The notes under the pieces are model-generated. The model searched no databases and had not been told where the DNA came from. It saw nothing but the letters and a program-made list of their open reading frames with translations. A stretch of DNA of 64,000 bases from a bacterium. Its GTDB lineage: Bacteria > 4484-113 > JAFGCY01. The stretch lies in assembly GCA_020849855.1 (NCBI GenBank), contig JADZFO010000051.1, forward strand, positions 1 to 64,000, written 5' to 3'. Positions 24,432-32,454 of this stretch are shown piece by piece; the first letter of the stretch is position 1, and every line of letters begins with the position of its first letter. The translations under genes were made by a program, and so were the position numbers.

Positions 24432-24437
24432 ATTATA
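24432..24437 (-). promoter_or_regulatory. -10 box of the leuS transcript
   Basis: TATAAT is exact on the minus strand; the -35 region is weak. It predicts a start at about 24425 and a leader near 150 nt. Confidence 0.6.
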
Positions 24438-24506
24438 CCCTCTCAATTGGCACCGGCGATCAGTTAAACCCCGCTTAAGCTTGCCCTGAATCCCGGGCTC
24501 CGGCGT

Positions 24507-24512
24507 TAGAAT
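24507..24512 (+). promoter_or_regulatory. Possible -10 box for the five-PAS histidine kinase gene
   Basis: TAGAAT lies about 148 nt before the TTG start at 24660, with TTGCCC at 24481-24486 as a poorly spaced (20 bp) -35. The leader between holds no gene that I can support. Confidence 0.35.
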
Positions 24513-24659
24513 CCAGTGTGGCAGGTTCGGGGGAAGACTGCCGCAGCTTACAGGAGCCTGAAGCAGCGCCGATCTAGCTACTTAGGTGCATCGTGAGCAT
24601 TAGCATGTCCGCGCAGGGGCGTTAAGTTCAGCCCGGCTTGGAAGAGCAGGAGAAAGGCG

Positions 24660-27600
24660 TTGGAGAGAGTCGTTACGGCCGGCAGTGAAGCTGTGCTGCC
24701 AGCCCTGGATTCACAGGGCGGCAACGGCCGGGGTTTGCTGGTAGTTAATTCACGGGCAGAGATCATCAAGCTCGACACTGACTGCGCGGCCATGCTGGGC
24801 CAGCCCGCCTCCCGCCTCGTCGGTAGCAATGCCCTTAGACTGGTCATTCCCGAGGACCTGGATCTGGCCCGCGAGCTGCTCAGCAGCCTGGTCAGCGGGC
24901 AAACTGATGAAGTCACCACTGATATCCGCCTGCGCAAAGGCGAAGATGAGACAGTGCTGCTTTCCGCCCGCGCACTGATCGTGCCGCTGCCGGATGGCAG
25001 CGAGCAGCTAATTGCAGTCAACCTGAGCCGTCCAGCGGACAACAAGGGATCTGGGCCCAACAGCGACCGATACCGAAGGCTGGTGGAAACGGCCCGGGCC
25101 ATACCGTTTGAATATGATGTCGCCAGACGCTGCTATTCCTTCATCGGCCGTCAGGCCGAACAGATCCTCGGCTACACCCTCGAGGACTGGTATCAGCCAA
25201 TGTTCTGGCACCAGATCGCCCATCCGGACGACCGCGAAGAAGCCAACCAGGCTTACTGGAATGCGGCGATGGAAGGCGGCCAGGTCGACGTGCATTACCG
25301 CGTTATCGACCACAGCGGCCAGGTGCGCTGGCTGCGCGAAGTTGCCGTGGCCATTACCGGCCCCGAGGGCCCCAGGCACTACTGGGGTTTCATGTTCGAC
25401 ATCACCGAGCGCAAGCTGGCCCAGGAAGCGCTGCGGGCCAGCGAGTCTCAACTGCGCCAGATCTCGGAAGCCATCCTGGACCTTGTATGCACGCTGGATT
25501 CCAAGGGCCGCTTCCTGTATGTCAGCCCTTCGTACCGCAGCACGATGGGCTACGACACCGCCACTTTGCTGGGCCAGTGCGCCTTCGACCTGATTCACCC
25601 CGACGACCTCAGTCTGGTGCGGCGGGCCTTCCTGGAGCATCTGGACAGCCGCAAGCCGGGGCACGCGCGTTTCCGCTTCATGAATGCCTACGGCGAGTAC
25701 ATCTGGGTTGAGTCTGTTGCCAACGTACTGCTGAACGGCAACGGCGACCTGATGGGCGCTGTGGTGAGTTCGCGCGACATTTCCCGCCAGATTGAGGCTG
25801 AAGACGCGCTGACCCAGAGCATGGAGCGTTTCAAGCTGCTGGTTGAGTCGACCGGCGTGGTGGCCTATGAGTTTGACGCCACCAGCGGCGAGATCTCTTA
25901 TGTCGCCCCGCAGATCGAACAGCTGCTGGGTTATCCGGCCTCGCGCTGGTACAACAAGCAGTTCTGGCGCGACCATGTGCACCCGGCTGACCTTAGCTAC
26001 ACGGACGCCCTGCTTGGCAGCGTGGAGCACGGCGATGTCTGTATCTCTGCCAGTTACCGCATGCTCAACTCATCCGGGCAGTATGTCTGGGTAAAGGACG
26101 TCTTCTACCCGCAGGTAGTGGAAGGAGAGCTGCGTGAGGTACGCGGCTTCCTGATTGATATCAACGAGGAAAAGCAGGTCGAAGCGGAGCTGCTGGGCAG
26201 CCGTGAACGCTTCCGGCTTCTTGTTGAATCCACCGGCATTGTGGCCTACGAGTCCAACCTCATTGAGGGCAAGGTCGCATATGTCGGCCCGCAGATTGAG
26301 CAGCTGCTGGGTCATACGCTGGAGAACTGGTACCGTCCGTCTTTCTGGCTGGAGTGCATCCATCCCGACGACATGGCCGAGGCCGACCGCCAGCTTGAAG
26401 AGGCCCGCCGCAGCGGCGTGCCTGTGCAGCTTGTTTACCGCATGCTCGCGGCTGACGGCCGCGCGGTCTGGGTCCGCGACCACTATTTCCCGGTGCTGCA
26501 GGATGGCGCACTGGTTGGTGAACGCGGCTTCATCATAGACATATCAGAGGCCAAGCGCTCCGAACAGGAGCGCCTGGAGATGGAGGCCCAGATCCAGCAT
26601 GCCCAGCGCATGGAGAGTCTGGGCCAGATGGCGGGCGGCATCGCCCACGATTTCAACAACCTGCTGACCGCCATCGGCGGCTATGCCGAACTGGCATCGC
26701 GGCAGACGGAAGAGAGTGAGACGCGGCAGCTGGTTGAGCAGATCATCAGCTCCACGCGCCGGGCCGCCGACCTGACCCGCCAGCTGCTGGCCTATGCCGG
26801 CCAGGGCCGCCGCATTGAGCAATCCTGCAACCTGAACTCGATCGTCCGCGAGATGAGCGCGCTGCTGCAGTCCGTGATCTCGCGCAAGGTGAACCTGCGC
26901 TTTGAACTGAGCAACTCGGATCTGATAATCAAGGGCGAAGCCAGCCAGCTGCGGCAGGTGGTCATGGAGCTGCTGAGCAATGCCAGCGACTCCATCGGAG
27001 ACAACCCGGGCGAGATCGTGATCCGCAGCGTGCTGGAGGAGATCCGCTCTGCCGACAGCCGGGGGCACTACAGCGACGGACCGCCGGCTGCGGGCAGCTA
27101 TGTGATCCTGGAAGTTGAGGACAGCGGCTGTGGCATGGACGCGCAGTCCATCCGCCGCATCTTCGACCCCTTTTTCACCACGAAGTTTACCGGCCGCGGC
27201 CTTGGCCTGGCCGCCGTGCAGGGCATCGTGCGGGCACATGGCGGGACTGTGCATGTCGAAAGCCGGCCCGGCATGGGGACATCAATCCGCCTCTACCTCC
27301 CGGCCCGCCTGGCCGAGGCGCCTGCGCCCAGCCGGGTTGAGGAGGCGCCGAGGCAAACGCTGGCGGCTGCCGCCAGCCGTGAGCCCGTCCAGGGGGCAGG
27401 CCTGCAGCTGGGCGGCTATGTGCTGGTAGTGGATGACGAGGAGTCGGTGCGCGCGATCACCAAGGCGATCCTGAAGAAGCAGGGCCTGGAAGTCCTGACC
27501 GCCTGCGATGGCCTTGAGGCCCTGGACATGGTGCGCGATTACGGCCCGAACATCTCGCTCGTGCTTCTGGACGTGACCATGCCGCGCATGACGGGTGTGG

Positions 27601-27812
27601 AGGCCTTCCGCGCGATGCGCGAGATCCAGCCCGGCATCAAGGTCATTCTCTCCAGCGGCTATAACCAGAGCGAAGCCTACCGCCAGTTCTCGCAGGAAGG
27701 TCTCTGCGGTTTCATCCAGAAACCTTACCTGCGCCAGGAGCTGCTTGACACTATCAACGGTGTTATCAGCGCGGCGGCTCAGCCGGCTGAGATGGCCGGC
27801 GCGGAAACATAG
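24660..27812 (+). CDS. Five-PAS hybrid sensor histidine kinase with receiver
   Basis: A 1050-residue protein without clear membrane segments, hence probably cytoplasmic. Five PAS or PAS/PAC domains occupy about residues 20-630; PAS4 and PAS5 are close copies. HisKA follows with the phospho-acceptor in GGIAHDFNNLL (near 661), then the HATPase (DSGCGMD, TGRGLGLAAVQGIV) and a C-terminal receiver (VLVVDDEESVR, phospho-Asp in VLLDVTMP near 971, Lys in FIQKPY). The start is TTG at 24660, 7 nt after AGGAG. It sits directly upstream of the copper efflux operon, but a separate promoter lies between, so a regulatory link is only possible. The signal is unknown. Confidence 0.9.
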   Translation: MERVVTAGSEAVLPALDSQGGNGRGLLVVNSRAEIIKLDTDCAAMLGQPASRLVGSNALRLVIPEDLDLARELLSSLVSGQTDEVTTDIRLRKGEDETVLLSARALIVPLPDGSEQLIAVNLSRPADNKGSGPNSDRYRRLVETARAIPFEYDVARRCYSFIGRQAEQILGYTLEDWYQPMFWHQIAHPDDREEANQAYWNAAMEGGQVDVHYRVIDHSGQVRWLREVAVAITGPEGPRHYWGFMFDITERKLAQEALRASESQLRQISEAILDLVCTLDSKGRFLYVSPSYRSTMGYDTATLLGQCAFDLIHPDDLSLVRRAFLEHLDSRKPGHARFRFMNAYGEYIWVESVANVLLNGNGDLMGAVVSSRDISRQIEAEDALTQSMERFKLLVESTGVVAYEFDATSGEISYVAPQIEQLLGYPASRWYNKQFWRDHVHPADLSYTDALLGSVEHGDVCISASYRMLNSSGQYVWVKDVFYPQVVEGELREVRGFLIDINEEKQVEAELLGSRERFRLLVESTGIVAYESNLIEGKVAYVGPQIEQLLGHTLENWYRPSFWLECIHPDDMAEADRQLEEARRSGVPVQLVYRMLAADGRAVWVRDHYFPVLQDGALVGERGFIIDISEAKRSEQERLEMEAQIQHAQRMESLGQMAGGIAHDFNNLLTAIGGYAELASRQTEESETRQLVEQIISSTRRAADLTRQLLAYAGQGRRIEQSCNLNSIVREMSALLQSVISRKVNLRFELSNSDLIIKGEASQLRQVVMELLSNASDSIGDNPGEIVIRSVLEEIRSADSRGHYSDGPPAAGSYVILEVEDSGCGMDAQSIRRIFDPFFTTKFTGRGLGLAAVQGIVRAHGGTVHVESRPGMGTSIRLYLPARLAEAPAPSRVEEAPRQTLAAAASREPVQGAGLQLGGYVLVVDDEESVRAITKAILKKQGLEVLTACDGLEALDMVRDYGPNISLVLLDVTMPRMTGVEAFRAMREIQPGIKVILSSGYNQSEAYRQFSQEGLCGFIQKPYLRQELLDTINGVISAAAQPAEMAGAET

Positions 27813-27853
27813 CCACTCTTTAGGAGTGTGAACAGACTACTGCCAATCCGCAT

Positions 27854-27872
27854 CTACTATGTGCTATAGTAG
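27854..27872 (+). promoter_or_regulatory. Promoter and dyad operator of the copper/silver efflux operon
   Basis: An extended -10, TGCTATAGT, lies at 27862-27870. A perfect dyad CTACTAT-N5-ATAGTAG (27854-27872) overlaps it. A repressor or metalloregulator bound here would control entry to the five-gene operon. The -35 is weak, as expected for an activator- or extended -10-dependent promoter. Confidence 0.6.
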
Positions 27873-27892
27873 ACCTCGGAGGCAGGCAGGCA

Positions 27893-29812
27893 TTGGGCCA
27901 TTCAGGAAGAGCGGGCTGGCTTGGCGTAAGCGCGCTTCTGTGCGCGCTGCTGACTGCGCCCGGGCCTGGACTGGCCGGGGACTACACCGCCATAGAGGTG
28001 GGCAGCAGCGGCGAGATACTGGAGAACAGCGCGCTGCACCAGCCCAAGCATTATCTGCGGGACGACGCAGACCTGAACCAGCGCGTCTGCACACTGCTGG
28101 CGGATATGGACGCGCTGCTCCTGGCCCTGCACGCTGCGCCGGCCCAGCTGGCCGACAACCCTGCCGTGCAGTACCCCGCCGATGCCGAGCTTGGCGAGCT
28201 TTTTTCGTTAGCGCTGGAGAACAATCCAGAGCTTACACCCATGCGGACCAAGCTTGGCGCCCTGGCCGCGCGCACACGCTTTGAGGGCGCGAAGATGGAT
28301 CCGATGCTGGGCCTGGAGCTGGACGATCTGAACAGCCCGCTGCCTGTACTGCGGCAGTCCAGGGACCTGCGTGTGCGGGTGATGCTGAGCCAGGAGTTCG
28401 AGAGCTATGGCAAGCGCGGTCTGCGCCGCGAGATCGCCCACATGGATGAGCTGAAAAAGGAACTGGAGCTGAAGCAGAAGGAGCTTGATCTTCTGCTGGA
28501 GCTTACCGAAGCCTACTACGATCTCTTCGGCTCACGGGCCCGGCTGCGCGCGCTGGAACAGAACATCAAGCTGATGGGAGTGCTCATCGAGCTGGCAAAC
28601 CGCAAGTACAGCGCCGGGCATACCCCCCTGGCCGCGGTCATGGCCGCCCAGGTGGAGCAGACCGAGATGGAGGCCATGCGCATTGAGCTGCAGAACCTGA
28701 TCCGCCAGCAGGAAGTGCGTGTTGAAGGCCTGCTGGGCCGGCCAGCCGGCTTCAAGGCCGACTGCCTGCGTTTTGATGCGATCTATCCCCTGCCGACCAG
28801 CATTGAATGGGACAACCCGCAGCTGCTGCAGGAGCTGCTGGCCTGCCGGCCCGATTACCAGCTGCTGGAACTGAGCGCCGACCAGCAGGACCTGCGCCTT
28901 GAGCTGGCCGAGCGCGACTACCGCCCGGACTACACACTGAGCGCGTCCTACAGCGTTTCGCCGATGGGCCAGGACATGCTGATGGCTGGCGTCGAGGTGC
29001 CGCTTTTCACGCATAAGGAGGAGCGCCAGGACGCGATGCTGCAGGAGGCCCAGGCTGAGCGGGCCATGGTTGACGATGAACGTGAGGCCCTGGAGAACAT
29101 GCTGCTCAGCGAACTGGAGACCTTCCAGCACGAGCTGAACATGCACGCACAGCTGGTTGAGCTTTACCGCAAGGGCCTGGTGCCGCAGTCGCGGCTGGCC
29201 CTGGACAGCAACATTGCCGCCTACAGTGCCAACATGATGGATCTCTCGGACCTGATCATGAGCCAGCAGAGCATGCTGACACAACAGCAGGAGCTGGAGC
29301 AGAACTACATCCATATCCTGCATACGCTGACTGATCTGCAGGTCATGAGCTGCGGCGTCTTTGACCCGGCGCCCTACATGCTGCCTGACCCCGAGGCGGG
29401 TGCCATGAACGGCCTCAGCCAGCCCTTTGACCTGGCCAACCAGGCCATCGCCGAATCCACCCGCATCCCCGCGCCGCGCTTCAGGACCCTGGATGGTGAA
29501 GACCAGCCGCCGCATATTGACGCGAGCCCAGGCGACAGCGACGGCGGCTTTATTGATGAGCTGAAGCTGCCCCCCGGGCCCAGGCCGCAGCCTGAGCCTG
29601 ACGTCAAGGCTGAGCCTGAGCCGGCTGTGCAGGAAGCCAAGCCGCTTGACCCCTTCTACCAGCCCTTTGAGCCCGGTAAGGACAAAGACACGGACGCTGA
29701 AGGGGCAGATAGAGAGGCTGAGCCTGAAAGCGAGAGTGATGCAGCGCAGCCGGAGCATGCCGCCGGGACGGAAGGCGAGGCGGAAACAACAGGAGGCAGC
29801 ACGGATGGATAA
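27893..29812 (+). CDS. TolC/CusC-like outer-membrane efflux protein
   Basis: A 639-residue outer-membrane factor, the exit duct of a tripartite RND pump. After a signal peptide, the typical N-half (LFSLALENNPELTPMRTKLGALAARTRFEGAKMDPMLGLEL) and the second repeat with YRPDYTLSASYSVSPMG are visible, with long coiled helices between. The last 130 residues are a Pro/Glu/Asp-rich tail (PEPDVKAEPEPAVQEAK ...) not found in CusC or TolC and probably disordered. The start is TTG at 27893 after GGAGG. It is first in an operon with two NosL-like genes, cusB and cusA. Confidence 0.85.
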   Translation: MGHSGRAGWLGVSALLCALLTAPGPGLAGDYTAIEVGSSGEILENSALHQPKHYLRDDADLNQRVCTLLADMDALLLALHAAPAQLADNPAVQYPADAELGELFSLALENNPELTPMRTKLGALAARTRFEGAKMDPMLGLELDDLNSPLPVLRQSRDLRVRVMLSQEFESYGKRGLRREIAHMDELKKELELKQKELDLLLELTEAYYDLFGSRARLRALEQNIKLMGVLIELANRKYSAGHTPLAAVMAAQVEQTEMEAMRIELQNLIRQQEVRVEGLLGRPAGFKADCLRFDAIYPLPTSIEWDNPQLLQELLACRPDYQLLELSADQQDLRLELAERDYRPDYTLSASYSVSPMGQDMLMAGVEVPLFTHKEERQDAMLQEAQAERAMVDDEREALENMLLSELETFQHELNMHAQLVELYRKGLVPQSRLALDSNIAAYSANMMDLSDLIMSQQSMLTQQQELEQNYIHILHTLTDLQVMSCGVFDPAPYMLPDPEAGAMNGLSQPFDLANQAIAESTRIPAPRFRTLDGEDQPPHIDASPGDSDGGFIDELKLPPGPRPQPEPDVKAEPEPAVQEAKPLDPFYQPFEPGKDKDTDAEGADREAEPESESDAAQPEHAAGTEGEAETTGGSTDG

Positions 29813-30500
29813 GTTGCCGGAAAGCCGTACGCCGGAACTGCCGCCTCCTGGTGAGCAGCATGCCACGGAACCCGAGCTCTACCTTGAGCCGGCGGAGATG
29901 CGGGCCTCGGACAGCATCGGCGTAGTAATTGCTCTGCTGGCTCTGCTTGTCATCGGCTACAGCGGCTATGTCTGGCTTAACCCCGACCTGAGCTCCGCGA
30001 ATGCCTTTGCCTGGATAAAGGGCGGGGCGGCAAGTGACACTGAGCAGGTCACAGCAGTGACACATGAGCACACTGAGGCTCAGACCGCAGAAGATGGTGC
30101 CGCTGAGACTCCGGCAGCCGTCGAAAGACATAGCTGCGAGTACTGCGGTATGTACACGGACATATCCAGCACGCAGGTTATCGCCAGCTGGACCGACGGC
30201 AGCGAATCGAGACACGACTGCTGGGACTGCACTTTCGGCTGGGGCAGGCAGCAGGGCCTGAGCCTGGAGAAGGCCAGCGTGCTTGACTACAGCACTTTCC
30301 CGGCGGCGCCGGAGTGGCTGGACGCGGCGCAGGCCTGGTACCTCTATGACACCAGCAAACTGGCGGGTTCCATGCCGCCTTACATTGCCGCCTTCGCCGA
30401 TAAGGCTGCGGCGGAAAAGGCCATGCCGGAGCTTGGAGGCAGGCTTTTGGACTGGGAGGGCCTGCAGGCCCGGATGCAGCAGGCTCAGCAAGATGTGTAA
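29805..30500 (+). CDS. NosL-like copper-binding protein with membrane anchor
   Basis: A 231-residue protein with one N-terminal membrane helix (about residues 38-58) and a NosL-type domain. The metal motif is CEYCGMYTD, followed by HDCWDCTFGW, and the FNIII-like pattern AWYLYDTSKLAGSMPPYIAAF. NosL is a Cu(I)-binding lipoprotein linked to nitrous oxide reductase maturation, but no nos genes are here. The start overlaps the efflux gene by 8 nt, with AGGAGG upstream. In this context it may deliver or sense Cu(I) for the pump. A second NosL-like gene follows. Confidence 0.8.
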   Translation: MDKLPESRTPELPPPGEQHATEPELYLEPAEMRASDSIGVVIALLALLVIGYSGYVWLNPDLSSANAFAWIKGGAASDTEQVTAVTHEHTEAQTAEDGAAETPAAVERHSCEYCGMYTDISSTQVIASWTDGSESRHDCWDCTFGWGRQQGLSLEKASVLDYSTFPAAPEWLDAAQAWYLYDTSKLAGSMPPYIAAFADKAAAEKAMPELGGRLLDWEGLQARMQQAQQDV

Positions 30501-30519
30501 CTACACGTTGGAGGGTATT

Positions 30520-30984
30520 GTGCGTTATCTAGTATTGCTTATCGGCCTGGTCCTGGCGCTTGCCGGACTGCAGACTGCCTTTGCGGAAAGCAAGGAGCGC
30601 CCGCGCTGCGAGAACTGCGGCATGTTCACGGACATCAGCAGCACCCACAGCCTGGCCAGCATCACGCTCAACGGCAAGACCAGCGAGCACAGCTTTGTCT
30701 GCCTGGAGTGCGTCTTCAACAAGCTCGAGGAGTGGGGCGACAAGGCTACGCTCAAGAGCATCAAGGTGCTGGACTATGACACGGCGGCGGCCAAGGAGCG
30801 CAAGTACCTGGAGGTCAGCAAGGCCTGGTTCCTTTACGACACCAGCAAGCTGAAGGGCAGCATGCCGGTCTACACGGCGGCGTTCTCCAGCAAGAAGGCC
30901 GCCGAGGCCGCCCGCAAGGAGCTGGGCGGCACCCTGATGCAGTGGACGGAGCTGAAGCCCAAGCTGCTGCCCGCAGGGCACTAA
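30520..30984 (+). CDS. Secreted NosL-like copper-binding protein
   Basis: A 154-residue protein with a clean Sec signal (YLVLLIGLVLALAGLQTAFA) and a NosL-type domain with CENCGMFTD, FVCLECVF and the shared AWFLYDTSKLKGSMPVYTAAFSSK. GTG 30520 is preferred over an upstream ATG at 30492 because GGAGG lies just before it and the signal peptide then begins at the first residue. It is clearly paralogous to the preceding gene, with the anchor replaced by a cleavable signal. It is a candidate periplasmic Cu(I) carrier. Confidence 0.8.
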   Translation: MRYLVLLIGLVLALAGLQTAFAESKERPRCENCGMFTDISSTHSLASITLNGKTSEHSFVCLECVFNKLEEWGDKATLKSIKVLDYDTAAAKERKYLEVSKAWFLYDTSKLKGSMPVYTAAFSSKKAAEAARKELGGTLMQWTELKPKLLPAGH

Positions 30985-30999
30985 AGGAGAAATGCTGTC

Positions 31000-32454
31000 A
31001 TGAAAGCCCGTGGGATCAGAGTTTCGCCTGGACTGCTGACATTCATTGTCGGCCTGCTGCTGCTGGCCGTGTCCGGCGTCATATATCAGCAGTATCTGAT
31101 GTCCACGGGCAGGCTGTCCGCCGGCCCGGCCAACGCGCAGCCGGCGGCCGGCGCGCCGACCAAGTATGCCTGTCCGATGCGCTGCGTTGAAACCGACGAA
31201 CCGGGCTCCTGCCCGGTCTGCGGCATGGACATGCAGCCCGTAGAAAGCAGTGTCCAGCCGGCGGCCAGCACTGCGCCCACTGCAGCGACGGCTGAGCTCT
31301 ACACCTGCCCCATGCATCCCCAGATAGTCCAGGACCACACCGGCTCCTGCCCGATCTGCGGCATGGAGCTGGTGCCCAAGCAGGACGACAGCGGCGCGCT
31401 GGACAGCAGCCTGGCCGAAGCGGTAGACACTGTCCGGCTCAGCCCGACACAGGCCCTGCTGAGCGGCGTGGAAGCCGTGCACCCGAGCCGGGAGCACAAG
31501 GCGCTCAGCATTCCTGCCTTCGGTGAAACAGTGATCCCTGAGGGGCAGATCGAATCGATCTCAAGCTGGACCGAAGGGCGGATTGATGACCTCTTCCTGC
31601 GCGATACAGGCGGCAAGGTCAGCAAGGGCGACCACATCCTGGACCTCTACAGCGAAGAGCTGGTGCAGGCCCAGGAGGAGTTTCTGGTGGCCAAGGCCGC
31701 CGTCGACCAGCTGGCCGGCAGCGGCTACGAGAACATCAGCCAGTCCAGCCGCAGCCTGCTGGAGTCATCCCGCACCAAGCTGCAGCGCCTGGGCATGACC
31801 GCGGAACAGATCAAGAATCTTGAAGAGAGCGGCCGCGTGGCCGACCGGATCCCGATCTACTCCGGCAAGAGCGGAGTGGTGATGGAGAAGAAGGTCGACG
31901 AAGGCATGTATGTGATGAAGGGCGAGAGCCTGTATGAAGTGGCTGACCTTTCGAAGCTCTGGGTTGAGGTGCAGGTTTTTGAGGCCGATGCCGCCAAGCT
32001 GCGCGTCGGCGACAAGGTTGTGCTGGCGAGTCCCAGCCAGCCGGGCAAGACTTACCGCGGGAAAGTGATCCTGATCGAGCCTGAGGTTTCGATGGAGACA
32101 CGCACCTGGACCGCCAGGGTCGAGGTAAGCAACCCCGATATGAGCCTGCGCCCGGGCCAGGTGCTGAACGCCACGCTCAGTTTCGACTATGGCGAGCTTC
32201 TGCTGTTGCCGCGCAACGCGGTGCTGCATACCGGCGACGGCGACCTGGTGTATGTGCTGGCGGGCGAGAACACCTGGCGGCCCCGCCGGGTCACGGTGGG
32301 CCGCGACTTTGGCGATATGGTGGAAATCGTGGACGGCCTGAGCGCTGAAGAGGCCGTGGCCGGCACAGCAGTCTTCCTGCTGGACAGCGAGGCCCAGCTC
32401 AAGGGTGTACCGCGGCCGGTGGATACTGCTGCGGGGAGCAAGCCCAATGGCTGA
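31000..32454 (+). CDS. cusB: CusB-like periplasmic adaptor with tandem metal-binding domains
   Basis: A 484-residue membrane-fusion protein of the heavy-metal RND class. An N-terminal anchor is followed by two Cys-rich metal-binding modules, KYACPMRCVETDEPGSCPVCGMDM and YTCPMHPQIVQDHTGSCPICGMEL; the first lacks the usual His in CPMH. The adaptor body follows, with lipoyl, helical-hairpin (EELVQAQEEFLVAKAAVDQLAG) and beta-barrel parts. Such adaptors pass Cu(I) or Ag(I) to CusA. GGAG precedes the ATG. The last 8 nt overlap cusA. Confidence 0.9.
   Translation: MKARGIRVSPGLLTFIVGLLLLAVSGVIYQQYLMSTGRLSAGPANAQPAAGAPTKYACPMRCVETDEPGSCPVCGMDMQPVESSVQPAASTAPTAATAELYTCPMHPQIVQDHTGSCPICGMELVPKQDDSGALDSSLAEAVDTVRLSPTQALLSGVEAVHPSREHKALSIPAFGETVIPEGQIESISSWTEGRIDDLFLRDTGGKVSKGDHILDLYSEELVQAQEEFLVAKAAVDQLAGSGYENISQSSRSLLESSRTKLQRLGMTAEQIKNLEESGRVADRIPIYSGKSGVVMEKKVDEGMYVMKGESLYEVADLSKLWVEVQVFEADAAKLRVGDKVVLASPSQPGKTYRGKVILIEPEVSMETRTWTARVEVSNPDMSLRPGQVLNATLSFDYGELLLLPRNAVLHTGDGDLVYVLAGENTWRPRRVTVGRDFGDMVEIVDGLSAEEAVAGTAVFLLDSEAQLKGVPRPVDTAAGSKPNG

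Noticed and set aside
29805-30984. Part of a nitrous oxide reductase (nos) cluster
   Set aside because: Only NosL-like genes are found. nosZ, nosD, nosF and nosY are absent and the operon is an RND efflux system.
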